DNA from: Clostridia bacterium
GTDB lineage: Bacteria > Bacillota > Peptococcia > DRI-13 > UBA5745
NCBI GenBank assembly: GCA_018434325.1
Contig: JAHDPO010000020.1
Location: 1-63,615, forward strand
Reading direction: 5' to 3'
Length of the DNA: 63,615 nucleotides
In this document: positions 34,212 to 42,678 of the stretch, piece by piece
Layout: every line of letters begins with the position of its first letter
Position numbering within the stretch: the first letter of the stretch is position 1
Notes under the pieces: model-generated
What the model was told of the DNA's origin: nothing
Seen by the model: only the letters and a program-made list of their open reading frames with translations
The model's database searches: none
Program-made: the position numbers and the translations under genes

Positions 34212-34634
34212 ATGGCTTATCCCTATGGAAAATTCAGATACCGGGTCGAGATCGACGGCCTGGATGCCGGCGGCTTCTCTGAGGTCACAGGCTTTGACGC
34301 CTCCATCGACGTGATGGAATACCGGGAAGGGGACATGGTACAGACCCCTTATAAAATCCCCGGCCTCAAGAAGTATGGCAATATTACCCTCAAAAAGGGC
34401 CTTACCGATTCATTAGTGATGTACGAGTGGTTGATCACCGGTGTGGACGGTCCCGTTGATCGCAAGACCATTACCATCACCTCCCTGGACGAGTCGGAGC
34501 AGCCGGTGGCCTCCTGGCAGGTCATCAACGCCTGGCCCATCAAGTACACCGCTCCCGATTTCAACGCCACCTCCTCCGAGGTCGCCATCGAGACCGTGGA
34601 GATTGCCCACGAGGGCATGACCAGAGTATCGTAA
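34212..34634 (+). CDS. Inner tube protein (Afp1/gp19-like), first copy
   Basis: A 140-residue Hcp/gp19-fold tube subunit: PYGKFRYRVEIDGLDAGGFSEVTGFDASIDVMEYREGD at the N-terminus and SSEVAIETVEIAHEGM at the C-terminus are diagnostic. Stacked hexamers form the tube inside the sheath and may hold cargo. AAAGGAG lies upstream; the gap to the sheath gene is 29 bases. Confidence 0.95.
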   Translation: MAYPYGKFRYRVEIDGLDAGGFSEVTGFDASIDVMEYREGDMVQTPYKIPGLKKYGNITLKKGLTDSLVMYEWLITGVDGPVDRKTITITSLDESEQPVASWQVINAWPIKYTAPDFNATSSEVAIETVEIAHEGMTRVS

Positions 34635-34647
34635 GTTCATACATAAT

Positions 34648-34667
34648 CTGCGGCTGGAACACCGCAG
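34648..34667 (+). other. Stem-loop between first tube gene and assembly gene
   Basis: CTGCGG and CCGCAG pair across an eight-base loop 14 bases after the tube stop, with further GC-rich pairing possible up to 34693. There is no T-tract, so it is more likely an RNA-stabilising or attenuating structure that keeps sheath and tube mRNA abundant than a full terminator. Confidence 0.45.
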
Positions 34668-34724
34668 GGCCTGACGGCTCTGCGGCGTCCCGGCTTATCT
34701 GCATACTGAACGGAGGTTACGCTT

Positions 34725-35096
34725 ATGACCTTTCAGACAGAATTTCATTTCACCTTGCCCCGGGGTTATGTAGACGATACGGGGATGCTTCACCGGGAGG
34801 GTATCATGCGTTTGGCTAATGCCGCCGACGAGATTTTACCCTTGCGGGATCCCAGGGTTCAGCAGAACCCTTCTTACCTGACCATTATCCTGCTGGCCCG
34901 GGTTGTTGTGCGGCTGGGCTCCCTGCCGGCGGTGGATACCAAGATCGTGGAGAAGCTTTTCACCATGGATCTGGCCTATTTGCAGGATCTCTATCAGCGG
35001 GTTAACTCTATGGAGACGCCGGTCTACCGCAGTATCTGCCCCCACTGCGGGGAAGAGGTGGAGGTACCCGTAAATTTTTTGGAAGCCGGACAATAG
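34725..35096 (+). CDS. Zinc-ribbon tail assembly protein, zero-frame product
   Basis: The 123-residue protein opens FHFTLPRGYVDDTGMLHREGIMRLANAADEI, a pattern I associate with eCIS and phage tail assembly genes next to the tube gene. CPHCGEEVEVPV near residue 105 looks like half of a zinc ribbon, together with an upstream C in YRSICPHC. GGAGG lies eight bases before the ATG. Its 3' end contains TTTTTTG followed by a hairpin, and a second frame continues beyond its stop, so it may also make a longer product by -1 frameshifting, as tail chaperones G/GT do in lambda-like phages. Confidence 0.8.
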   Translation: MTFQTEFHFTLPRGYVDDTGMLHREGIMRLANAADEILPLRDPRVQQNPSYLTIILLARVVVRLGSLPAVDTKIVEKLFTMDLAYLQDLYQRVNSMETPVYRSICPHCGEEVEVPVNFLEAGQ

Positions 35097-35109
35097 AGGT
35101 TTATCCGGC
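35075..35109 (+). promoter_or_regulatory. Probable -1 ribosomal frameshift signal
   Basis: In the zero frame the codons are AAT TTT TTG, giving a T-TTT-TTG slippery heptamer at 35075-35081, overlapped by A-AAT-TTT. Three bases later GCCGGA (35085-35090) can pair with TCCGGC (35104-35109), placing the zero-frame stop TAG in the loop. The spacer is shorter than the usual 5-9 bases. Confidence 0.6.
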
Positions 35110-35281
35110 GGAAAAAATTTTTGAAGAAGCTGCCTTCCTGGGCTATTATCTGCACTGGAGCCGGACGGAGGTTCTGGACATGAATCACCTGGAGCGCTTG
35201 CGCTGGTGCCGGGAGGTATCCCGGATCAACAGCAAGCTTAACGACGAAGACAAGCCGGAGAATATCTTTGAGAGGATATAA
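35081..35281 (+). CDS. Short eCIS-associated ORF, likely -1 frameshift extension of the assembly protein
   Basis: In the frame -1 to the upstream gene, codons run open from before 35045 to TAA at 35279-35281. From the slippery site they encode about 66 residues with VYPAEKIFEEAAFLGYYLHW and then a conserved-looking LERLRWCREVSRIN. This resembles the short eCIS-associated family I recall as DUF6760 (from memory, unverified). No ATG, GTG or TTG occurs in this frame before the conserved part; only ATA at 35093, overlapping the upstream TAG, could start it. Frameshift fusion to a ~185-residue protein is therefore the simpler reading. Confidence 0.7.
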   Translation, partial: GSRTIEVYPAEKIFEEAAFLGYYLHWSRTEVLDMNHLERLRWCREVSRINSKLNDEDKPENIFERI

Positions 35282-35298
35282 AAAAAGGAGGGAGCGGC

Positions 35299-35796
35299 AT
35301 GGCGCGCTTGACACTGGCCGAGACCAAGAGTCTGCGGGAAGGAAAAATGAAGCCCTCTGACGTTCCGCTCTTGGTTGGCAACCAGTATTTTGACGTTTAT
35401 TTTGGTTCCACCCACATCAGTTTTATCCGGGTGAGCAATGTGCAGCAGACGGCGGAGCATGAGGATCTGGCCGAAGGAGGACTCAACGGCTACACTCACG
35501 TCCTCGCCAAACCGGCGACGCAAAGCGGCACCCTGACTCTGGAGAAGGGCGTGGTGGACGATGAATCGATCGTCAAGATAATGAAAGCTCTGCCGCCGGG
35601 AACCCGTATCTGCGTACCGGTCACCATCATCCTGTCCCGGGTGGAAGGAAATACGTGGAAAAGCGTGCGAGCCTGGGGTTTTGACGACGGCATGGTTACC
35701 CGTTGGGAGGTTAGCAATCTGGACGGCATGGGCAGCGAAGTGGCCATTGAGAAGCTGGAGATCTCCCATGCCGGTCTGGTAGAGCTGGAGGTGTAA
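35299..35796 (+). CDS. Inner tube protein (gp19-like), second copy
   Basis: A 165-residue tube-fold protein with a longer N-terminus than the first copy. Family features are the NQYFDVYFGSTHISFIRVSNV strand pair and the closing MGSEVAIEKLEISHAGLVEL, closely matching the C-terminus of the first tube protein. In Afp-like particles a second tube-type protein often forms the layer next to the baseplate. AAGGAGG lies upstream. It ends six bases before the start of the giant gene. Confidence 0.9.
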   Translation: MARLTLAETKSLREGKMKPSDVPLLVGNQYFDVYFGSTHISFIRVSNVQQTAEHEDLAEGGLNGYTHVLAKPATQSGTLTLEKGVVDDESIVKIMKALPPGTRICVPVTIILSRVEGNTWKSVRAWGFDDGMVTRWEVSNLDGMGSEVAIEKLEISHAGLVELEV

Positions 35797-35802
35797 AGTT
35801 TT

Positions 35803-38800
35803 ATGCTGAAGCCTCATGTGTTCCGTCCACCGGTTCGGCGGCTGCCGGGCGGCAGCGGATTGCGGCGCCTTTCGGCCTTGCGGCTTTCCGATGGCGGCGC
35901 CGCCCGGTTTGCCGCAGTTCTCCTGATGCGCCACAGCCTGGCGGCGGAGGGGACGCTTTATCCGGATGCCTGGCTGGTATTCCGGGAAGCAGAGGAACGG
36001 GAAACAATCCAGGCCGCCGGCGAGATTCGCCTGACCCAGCTCACCCTGCGGCTGGCTCTTCAGCTCAGCGAATATTTTTCCTCGCAAGAGCGGCAGGGTC
36101 TGCCGGTGATGGAAATTTACAGCCTCAGGCAGAGTCTTCGCACCTGTCTGACTGCGCTGGAAAGCCGGGACCGGGAAACCTGCCGGGAGATTAGCCTTTT
36201 GCTGGGGCAGCTTTCCCGGGGAGCAGAGAAAAAGCCCGAGCCGGAGAATACCGCCCTGCTGGCCGGTCAGATACGGGAGCGCCTGGAAAAAAGGCTGGAA
36301 CATCTGGAACATTTGGAACACTTGGAGCACCTGGCACATCTGGGGCGGCTGAAGCAGCCGGAACGCTTGGGGCCGCCGGAGCGCTTAGGGCACCGGGAGA
36401 GGCTGGAGCACCGGACATACCAGGAAGAGCCGGAAAAGCACCGGCAGCAGCCGAAATACCGGGAGAATTTGGGATACCGGGAGTCATTGCCAGACAAAGG
36501 GGAATGGACGGCTTCAGGTATAGCCTTTCTGGAGGCTAAGGTTGGCCAGAGAAGCCAGAGTAGCTATAGTAGCCACAATGGCCAGAGTAGCCAGAGTGGT
36601 CAAGTTGGCGAGTTGTTTCCGGTCGAAGACGCCCGCAGGCCGGCGAATTTGGCCTCGGGAAGAACCCGGCCTCTGATACAGGAACTGCTGCGGCCCCGGG
36701 GGACCTTCCGGGAGATGACGGCCTACCGCCGCCAGACTGCGGGCTGGCAGACCGGCAGAACCCTGGAAGAGCACAAAGAGAGATTTATCCGGCTTCTAAC
36801 CCATGTTAACGACAAGGAGCAGCAAAGTGTATGGCGGTTGGTAGAGGAGCACACCGAACTGACCGCCCGGCACAGACAGCAGTTTACAGAGGAATTTCAC
36901 CTGGCCGCCGGGGAGAAGCTGGCTCGGTTGGTTCGGGATAGCACATACCGGGAGTATACCCGTCTGCTTCAGGTTCTGGAGCAGCGCATAAGCAGCGAAA
37001 GGCTGGGTTCGCTGCAGTCAGCCGGCAAGATGTTCATAAAAACGCTTCAGCCGGAAGGGGAAAAAGTCTCCCCTGAAAAGGTCTCTTCTTGGGAGAAGGA
37101 CTCCTTTCAGGAGAAGGACTCCCTTCAAGAGAATGACTCCCCTGAGAAGTGGCACTTACTTGGCCAGGGCGGCGGTTCTCAAGATCTGACCGGAGACCGG
37201 CAAAACAAAGAGATGACGCCGTCTCTGCTGGCCCTGGCAGCCCCGGTGCTTACCTGGCTGGATCAAGCACTAAAGGAAGGGCCGGTACAGCGCAAGGCCA
37301 TGCTGAACCAACTGAACAGAACTCCGGCTGCGGTACAGGAAGCCTTCCTGGCCCTGGCGGAGCAAAGCGGAGCCTTCCTTATCAGGAAAGATACCAAAAA
37401 AGCTGCTAAAAAAGATAATAAGCAAGGTCCTAAGAAAGGTCCTAAGAAAGGCAAACGAGAGGCACAGCTTGGACCCGGAGAACGGCTAACCTTCCTGGTT
37501 CGGGAGAGTCGCCGGCGGGAGCTGGCGGCACTGGTACACTGGGCTCATGCCATAGAAGAACAAGGGCTTTTGCAGGCAACAGCCTCCCCGCTGCCTGGGA
37601 TAACAGCTCCATCAACATCCGGAGCCATCTCCGCCACGTCACCTATGGCCGGGCCTGCCGCGTTGCCCGCAGTCGGAACTACCGCATCAGCTGCAGTTTT
37701 GCCGGCGGCTCAACCAGGGATTTTGCCTTTAGGAGAGCTTGTGGCAGAGCCTGTGGCAGAGGCAGCAAAGGGTGAGACGGCGGCACTGCTGGAATTACGG
37801 AGCTTTCTGACGCAGACCGGGCAGGAGCGCCGGCGGGAGTTGACTCGTATCCTGACGGCAGGACGGCCGGAAGAGAGGAGAGCCTTACTGGCGGAGCTCT
37901 TTGAGGTAACGGAGCCCGGCCCCCAATCTGCCGGCAGTGGCGGGGGAGCAAGTGAGACAGTGCAGCTGATTTACCTGATTGAGCATAGCAATGACCCGGC
38001 CGGATTGCTGGAGGGCCTGAAGAGCCTGAAGAGCCTGAGGACCGGCAGCGCAGTTCACTCCCCGGAGCAGCCGGGCGGGCGAGGTCAAACTCTTCTGCTG
38101 GAAGGACTTACCGCCTACATTGAGGGACGGGGCCTTTCCCGAAAGACAGGAGCTCCGGAGAGCAGGATTCTCCGTCAGCAGTCCGGCTCTGGGAAAGAGG
38201 ATATTCCGCAGCGGGCGGCAGATAGCATCGAACCAGGCTACGACTGGCTGACAGGAGTACTGGAGCAGCGCCTCTTGCCATCTATCAACAAAGCAGCGGC
38301 AGCCCTGACGGAGATGCAGACTGCATTTGCATCACCGGGAAGCCGTACCGCCTTAACGGCAGTCGCCCCGGAGAATATTGTTGACTCTTTTTTTACAACA
38401 TTTCAGAGAAGACTGGAGCAGAGCATAGAACAGGGGGAGACGATCCGTCCCTTTTTAAGATCCTTAACAGGAGTTCCCAGGGAGCACCGAAAGCTGGATA
38501 AAAGTCTCAAGCGGATGCTAAAGGAGAATATGAGCAGTTCCATACTCCGGATTCTTTCCAAAAAAGATCTTGTTGCCGGAGAAAGCTCCGCTGTCGTAAA
38601 GAATCGTGTTGACGGTGAATTTTTCAATGCCACTGAAAGTGCCGCCGCCATCAAAAATTTTGCGGTCGAAGGAAGTCCCGCCGATACCAGGAACCTCGAC
38701 ACTGCTAAAAGCCCTGTCGCAGCGATATTGGCATTGATGCAGCATCGGGAAGAAAGCACAACCCTGGGACGGTTTTTGCGGATGACCATAAAGCAAAGCA

Positions 38801-40059
38801 TGAAGACGCAGGATCTGGCAATGCTGCATTCTGCTGCCAGGAAGAGACTGGCGGCAGAGGTGCAGCCATCACCGGGGCAACCGTCATCGGAGCAGCCGCC
38901 GGTACAGCTGCCGCCGCACAGGGAGCACTTGCCCTTCATCGCAGCCCAGCCCATAGGGAGCATACAAACCTTAGAGCCAGAACACCGTCTGAACCTCCGT
39001 TTCACCGGCTGGCAGAGGGGGCAGATCGCAGAGATTGCCCAGAAGGCTCAGGCCCTGCCAATAGCCCGGGCAATACAGGGAGCGCAGATCGCCGAAACTG
39101 TCCAGAGAAAACAGATTGCTCAGACAGCCCAAACGGGCCAGGCGATACAGACGGCTCAGGCAGTCCGGATGGCCCAGGCAGTCCGGATGGCCCAGACGGA
39201 ACAAACGTTACGGGCAGTACAGATAGCCCGGGCAATACAGGGAGCGCAGATCGCCGAAACTGTCCAGAGAAAACAGCTTGCTCAGACAGCCCAAACGGGC
39301 CAGGCGATACAGACGGCTCAGGCAGTCCGGATGGCCCAGACGGAACAAACGTTACGGGCAGTACAGATAGCCCGGGCAATACAGGGAGCGCAGATCGCCG
39401 AAACTGTCCAGAGAAAACAGAGTGTCCAGACGGCCCAAACGGGCCAGGTGATACAGACGAACCAAGCGCTACAGCGGACCCAGACAATGCGCATCGCAGA
39501 AGTTGTACAGAAATTACAAGCCGTACAGACCTCACAGGCATCTCCGGCAACGGCGGTCCCGCCGGCAACTCGCCGCGGTGATATTTTGCGGAACAGGCGA
39601 GGCCTGCTTCGCAGATATCACCTCCAACCGCTTTTGCCGCCGCGGCCGGGTATCCTGTCAAATGGTCGGCAGCCCGCAGATAAGGCGGAACCCTCCTATC
39701 CCAAGGCGGAAGGACAGCTGGAGCTGCGCCGGCGTCAGCCATCGGAAACCTTGCATGGAACAGCTGTTCGGGCTGCCGGGCAGACAGCTGAGCTGGCCCT
39801 GCAGCGTCAGGCGCCGGAGCTGCGCTTCCTGCGGCGGCAAAGCCAAGAGCAGGAGCGAATGCTTACCGAGCAGCGGCAGGATCTGGGCGGGCTAAGAAAA
39901 CAGCTGGAACGGCAGGAAAACCTGGTTCGCCAGGCCCTGGAGCGCAGCCCCGCTTCGCAAGCGGAGGAGCCTGCCCAAGTGCGCAAGCTGGCCCGGGCCG
40001 TCATGAAGGAAATGGAAGGTCAGCTCCGTCTGGAGCGGCAGCGCCGGGGTCTGATCTAG
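35803..40059 (+). CDS. 1418-residue repeat-rich protein of unknown function; tape-measure candidate
   Basis: No family recognised. The first ~140 residues look folded and helical. The rest is a chain of low-complexity helical segments: a His-Leu-Glu repeat near residue 167, basic PKKGPKKG near 545, hydrophobic ALPAVG near 620, then the repeat-rich tail (residues ~1085-1240) with AIQGAQIAETVQRKQ repeated three times, and a final coiled coil with QEQERMLTEQRQDLGGLRKQ. No membrane segment or signal peptide is apparent. It lies between tube and baseplate genes, where some phages carry the tape measure after the assembly-chaperone pair; length, helical content and place fit a tape measure, but a scaffold or secreted payload is possible. 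Confidence 0.6.
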   Translation: MLKPHVFRPPVRRLPGGSGLRRLSALRLSDGGAARFAAVLLMRHSLAAEGTLYPDAWLVFREAEERETIQAAGEIRLTQLTLRLALQLSEYFSSQERQGLPVMEIYSLRQSLRTCLTALESRDRETCREISLLLGQLSRGAEKKPEPENTALLAGQIRERLEKRLEHLEHLEHLEHLAHLGRLKQPERLGPPERLGHRERLEHRTYQEEPEKHRQQPKYRENLGYRESLPDKGEWTASGIAFLEAKVGQRSQSSYSSHNGQSSQSGQVGELFPVEDARRPANLASGRTRPLIQELLRPRGTFREMTAYRRQTAGWQTGRTLEEHKERFIRLLTHVNDKEQQSVWRLVEEHTELTARHRQQFTEEFHLAAGEKLARLVRDSTYREYTRLLQVLEQRISSERLGSLQSAGKMFIKTLQPEGEKVSPEKVSSWEKDSFQEKDSLQENDSPEKWHLLGQGGGSQDLTGDRQNKEMTPSLLALAAPVLTWLDQALKEGPVQRKAMLNQLNRTPAAVQEAFLALAEQSGAFLIRKDTKKAAKKDNKQGPKKGPKKGKREAQLGPGERLTFLVRESRRRELAALVHWAHAIEEQGLLQATASPLPGITAPSTSGAISATSPMAGPAALPAVGTTASAAVLPAAQPGILPLGELVAEPVAEAAKGETAALLELRSFLTQTGQERRRELTRILTAGRPEERRALLAELFEVTEPGPQSAGSGGGASETVQLIYLIEHSNDPAGLLEGLKSLKSLRTGSAVHSPEQPGGRGQTLLLEGLTAYIEGRGLSRKTGAPESRILRQQSGSGKEDIPQRAADSIEPGYDWLTGVLEQRLLPSINKAAAALTEMQTAFASPGSRTALTAVAPENIVDSFFTTFQRRLEQSIEQGETIRPFLRSLTGVPREHRKLDKSLKRMLKENMSSSILRILSKKDLVAGESSAVVKNRVDGEFFNATESAAAIKNFAVEGSPADTRNLDTAKSPVAAILALMQHREESTTLGRFLRMTIKQSMKTQDLAMLHSAARKRLAAEVQPSPGQPSSEQPPVQLPPHREHLPFIAAQPIGSIQTLEPEHRLNLRFTGWQRGQIAEIAQKAQALPIARAIQGAQIAETVQRKQIAQTAQTGQAIQTAQAVRMAQAVRMAQTEQTLRAVQIARAIQGAQIAETVQRKQLAQTAQTGQAIQTAQAVRMAQTEQTLRAVQIARAIQGAQIAETVQRKQSVQTAQTGQVIQTNQALQRTQTMRIAEVVQKLQAVQTSQASPATAVPPATRRGDILRNRRGLLRRYHLQPLLPPRPGILSNGRQPADKAEPSYPKAEGQLELRRRQPSETLHGTAVRAAGQTAELALQRQAPELRFLRRQSQEQERMLTEQRQDLGGLRKQLERQENLVRQALERSPASQAEEPAQVRKLARAVMKEMEGQLRLERQRRGLI
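39061..39457 (+). repeat. Three near-identical in-frame tandem repeats in the giant gene
   Basis: The units start with ATAGCCCGGGCAATACAGGG at 39061, 39223 and 39367. The first is 162 bases because of an extra copy of an 18-base subunit (GTCCGGATGGCCCAGGCA), the second 144, the third about 90 before it diverges. All steps are multiples of three. The near-perfect identity points to recent duplication. Confidence 0.85.
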
Positions 40060-40089
40060 CAAACTAACCTTGGGAGGAGGCGTTACAGC

Positions 40090-40776
40090 ATGGCATTGGA
40101 AAAGGCCAAACTCATTGTGGAAAAGGAGAGCGGCGAAGAAACCCTGTCCGTCCAGTTCAACCCGGCGGAATATAATCTCTCCGAAAACGTGAATTATTCG
40201 GAGAAAAATATTCCCGGTTTTCCCGGACCCATTACCCAGTTTATTTCCGGGGCCGCCGCCAGCCTCAGCCTTTCCCTGACCTTCGACACCCATGATACGC
40301 CGGAGGACGGTGTGCGTGTGATCTACACCAACAAAGCCGTGACGGAAGTAACGGCTCATGAGCCAACGGACGTATCCCTGCTGACCCGCAAGGTGGCGGC
40401 TTTGGTCAATATTGACGGCAGCCTGCACCGGCCGCCCATTGTGACCTTTGCCTGGGGAGCTATTAGTTTCAAAGGTGTGGTTACCGACATCAAACAGACC
40501 TTTACCATGTTCATGCCTGACGGAATGCCGGTGCGGGCCCGGGTGGAGCTGACCCTTAAAGCAGTTATTGACGTGGCCAATAAAAAGAAGGAAAGCCCCT
40601 TCGAATCGCCGGACCGCACCAAGTACCGCACCGTTCACCAGGGGGAACACCTTTGGAATTTTGCCGTACAGGAATATGGCGATGCGGAGCTCTGGCGGGT
40701 CATCGCCCGGGAAAACGGTCTGATGAATCCTTTGGATCTCAGTTCGGGACAGATCATCAAGCTGCCGGCGCTGTAG
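40090..40776 (+). CDS. LysM-containing tube/baseplate adaptor (Afp7-like)
   Basis: The 228-residue protein has an N-terminal CIS-tube domain (LIVEKESGEETLSVQFNPAEYNLSENVNYSEKNIPG) and a C-terminal LysM-like domain (YRTVHQGEHLWNFAVQEYGDAELWRVIARENGLMNP). In phage and CIS baseplates the gp53/Afp7 LysM protein links tube start and hub rather than binding peptidoglycan. AGGAGG precedes the ATG. Confidence 0.92.
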   Translation: MALEKAKLIVEKESGEETLSVQFNPAEYNLSENVNYSEKNIPGFPGPITQFISGAAASLSLSLTFDTHDTPEDGVRVIYTNKAVTEVTAHEPTDVSLLTRKVAALVNIDGSLHRPPIVTFAWGAISFKGVVTDIKQTFTMFMPDGMPVRARVELTLKAVIDVANKKKESPFESPDRTKYRTVHQGEHLWNFAVQEYGDAELWRVIARENGLMNPLDLSSGQIIKLPAL

Positions 40777-40794
40777 CCGGGAAGGAGGCCGGCC

Positions 40795-41862
40795 ATGGGT
40801 CTGATGGACAGCACATACACCTATTCCGACCTGGTCAGTCAGTACGGCCAGTTTCGGGTTCCCGCCTTCCAGATTAAGGTGGATCAAAAGGAGTTGTCCG
40901 GCGAAATAGGCGTGGATCAAATCAGCGCCACCCTTTCCCTGGACGGAGCCTCCGCCGTCAGCTTTACGGTGGCCGGGGCCTACGACCGCTCAAAAAGCGG
41001 ATTTAAGGCGGATGTCAAATCCCAGCTGAAGCTGGGAGCTTTGGTCAGCCTGGAGCTGGGCTACGGCTCCTCCCTTACGCAAATATTCAGCGGCTATATC
41101 AGCGGCGTGGGAGTGGATTTTTCCGATGATCCCACACTTTCCATTACGGCCATGGATGTAAGGCGGCTGATGATGGAGGGAACCAGACGGGAGGAAACTC
41201 ACGTGGTGACTTCTTATTCCGCCGCTTTCCAGGCGGTGATGAAACGCTATAGCGCCCTATGCTCCAACCTGGAGACAGACGCCACCGACGACAACGAAAT
41301 CACCCAGATCGTTCAGCGCACCTCTGACTACGAATTCGTATCCAATGTTCTGGGGAAAAGGGGCAAACGGGAGTTTTTTGTCGTCGGAGATAAAGCTTAT
41401 TTCTGCGAAAAGGACAAATACAAGTCGTCGGTTTTGACTTTGACCTGGGGAGAGAGCATCCTGAGTTTCTCCCGCAATTCTCTTTATCAGAATCTAAAAA
41501 TCACTGTCATTGGCTTTGACCCGGATAGTAAGGAGGCGGTGAAGGCTGAAGTTACCGAAACTGCCAGCGACACTCAAAAAGCGGTAGGTTCCCAGCATGA
41601 AACCATTATCCCTGATCCCGATGCCAAGGAAGAGGCCAAAGCCAAGAAAAGGGCGGAAAAAGAGGCCCAGGAGCGCAAACGCAAGGCCCAGTCCGGATCG
41701 GTGAGCTGCGTAGGGCTGCCGGAGCTGGTGCCGGGGCGGTATGTGACCCTGGCGGGGCTGGATAGTGATCTGGATCGGGACTATTACATCCGGGAGGTTC
41801 GCCATGAGCTAAACAGCGGCGGGTTTTCCACCACATTGGAGATAGGAGGCTGGGACGAATGA
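40795..41862 (+). CDS. Baseplate hub protein, gpD/gp27-like
   Basis: A 355-residue phage late control gene D-type hub: PAFQIKVDQKELSGEIGVDQISATLSLDGAS and LGYGSSLTQIFSGYISGVGVDF mark the first barrel, and LPELVPGRYVTLAGLDSDLDRDYYIREVRHELNSGGFSTTLEI the second. A charged helical insert (residues ~278-300, rich in Lys, Glu and Ala) is unusual and could form a local coiled coil. In Afp/PVC this unit is fused to the spike as one VgrG-like protein; here the next gene supplies the spike, overlapping by four bases (ATGA). Confidence 0.88.
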   Translation: MGLMDSTYTYSDLVSQYGQFRVPAFQIKVDQKELSGEIGVDQISATLSLDGASAVSFTVAGAYDRSKSGFKADVKSQLKLGALVSLELGYGSSLTQIFSGYISGVGVDFSDDPTLSITAMDVRRLMMEGTRREETHVVTSYSAAFQAVMKRYSALCSNLETDATDDNEITQIVQRTSDYEFVSNVLGKRGKREFFVVGDKAYFCEKDKYKSSVLTLTWGESILSFSRNSLYQNLKITVIGFDPDSKEAVKAEVTETASDTQKAVGSQHETIIPDPDAKEEAKAKKRAEKEAQERKRKAQSGSVSCVGLPELVPGRYVTLAGLDSDLDRDYYIREVRHELNSGGFSTTLEIGGWDE

Positions 41863-42635
41863 GTCTGTTTGACGAGCTATACAGCAACGGCGGCCATGGC
41901 TCCGAAGGGCAGTCCATGTTCAGCGTCACCACCGGCAAAGTGGTGGGCAACTGGGATGAAACCCACCCGGGCATGGTACAGGTGGAGATCTTTCTGGGCG
42001 AGGAGGGCAAAAACCGCACCGACTGGGTTCGGGTGGCCCAGCCTTACGCCGGTAAGGAATACGGCCATTATTTTCTTCCGGAGGTAGGGGACGAGGTAGT
42101 GCTGGCCTTCAATCTGGGTGATAGGGATCATCCTATTGTCATCGGCAGCCTCTGGAGCCAGGTCAACACTCTGCCCACGGGCGTAGCTATTGAAAAAAAC
42201 GAGACCAAATCTCTCCGCACCAAAGGCGGCAATGAGCTGGTCTTTTCGGATACAGCAGGCAAAGAGTCGCTCTCCCTCCATACGAAGGGGGAGCTGGCCC
42301 TGATCATGGAGGATGAAAACGTGGTGATCAATCTTTGTGACAAAAACAAAAAAAACATCCTGACCATCAACGGCAAGGATGGAGCGATCACCATTACGGC
42401 AGAAAAGAAGCTGACCCTGGATGTTGGCAGCGGTTCTCTCATCCTGGACGGCCAGGGCAAAAAGGCCACACTCAAGATGGACACGGTAAATATCGAGGCA
42501 GGGCAAAACCTGAATCTCAAGGGCCAGAATGTCAAGCTGGGGGGCAGCATGATGAAAGTGGAATCTTCCGGTAATTTGGACGCCAAGGCCGGGGGCATGC
42601 TGAACCTTAAAGGCTCGATGACGAAAATCAACTGA
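41859..42635 (+). CDS. Central spike, gpV/gp5-like with beta-helix
   Basis: The 258-residue protein starts with an OB-fold (GKVVGNWDETHPGMVQVEIFLGEEGKNRTDWVRVAQPYAG ... FLPEVGDEVVLAFNLGDRDHPIVIGSL), the standard VgrG/gpV spike neck. The C-terminal half is a run of short beta repeats ending in NLNLKGQNVKLGGSMMKVESSGNLDAKAGG, expected to form a triple beta-helix needle. No PAAR tip gene follows. With the preceding gene it equals a split VgrG. Confidence 0.9.
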   Translation: MSLFDELYSNGGHGSEGQSMFSVTTGKVVGNWDETHPGMVQVEIFLGEEGKNRTDWVRVAQPYAGKEYGHYFLPEVGDEVVLAFNLGDRDHPIVIGSLWSQVNTLPTGVAIEKNETKSLRTKGGNELVFSDTAGKESLSLHTKGELALIMEDENVVINLCDKNKKNILTINGKDGAITITAEKKLTLDVGSGSLILDGQGKKATLKMDTVNIEAGQNLNLKGQNVKLGGSMMKVESSGNLDAKAGGMLNLKGSMTKIN

Positions 42636-42678
42636 CAAAGATTAACTGATGAAAATCAATCAGGGGGAGGCGGCGCAA

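Noticed and set aside
38403-39742. Minus-strand frames opposite the repeats of the 1418-residue gene
   Set aside because: They come from the same tandem repeats read backwards and lack ribosome sites; the plus frame continues the operon.
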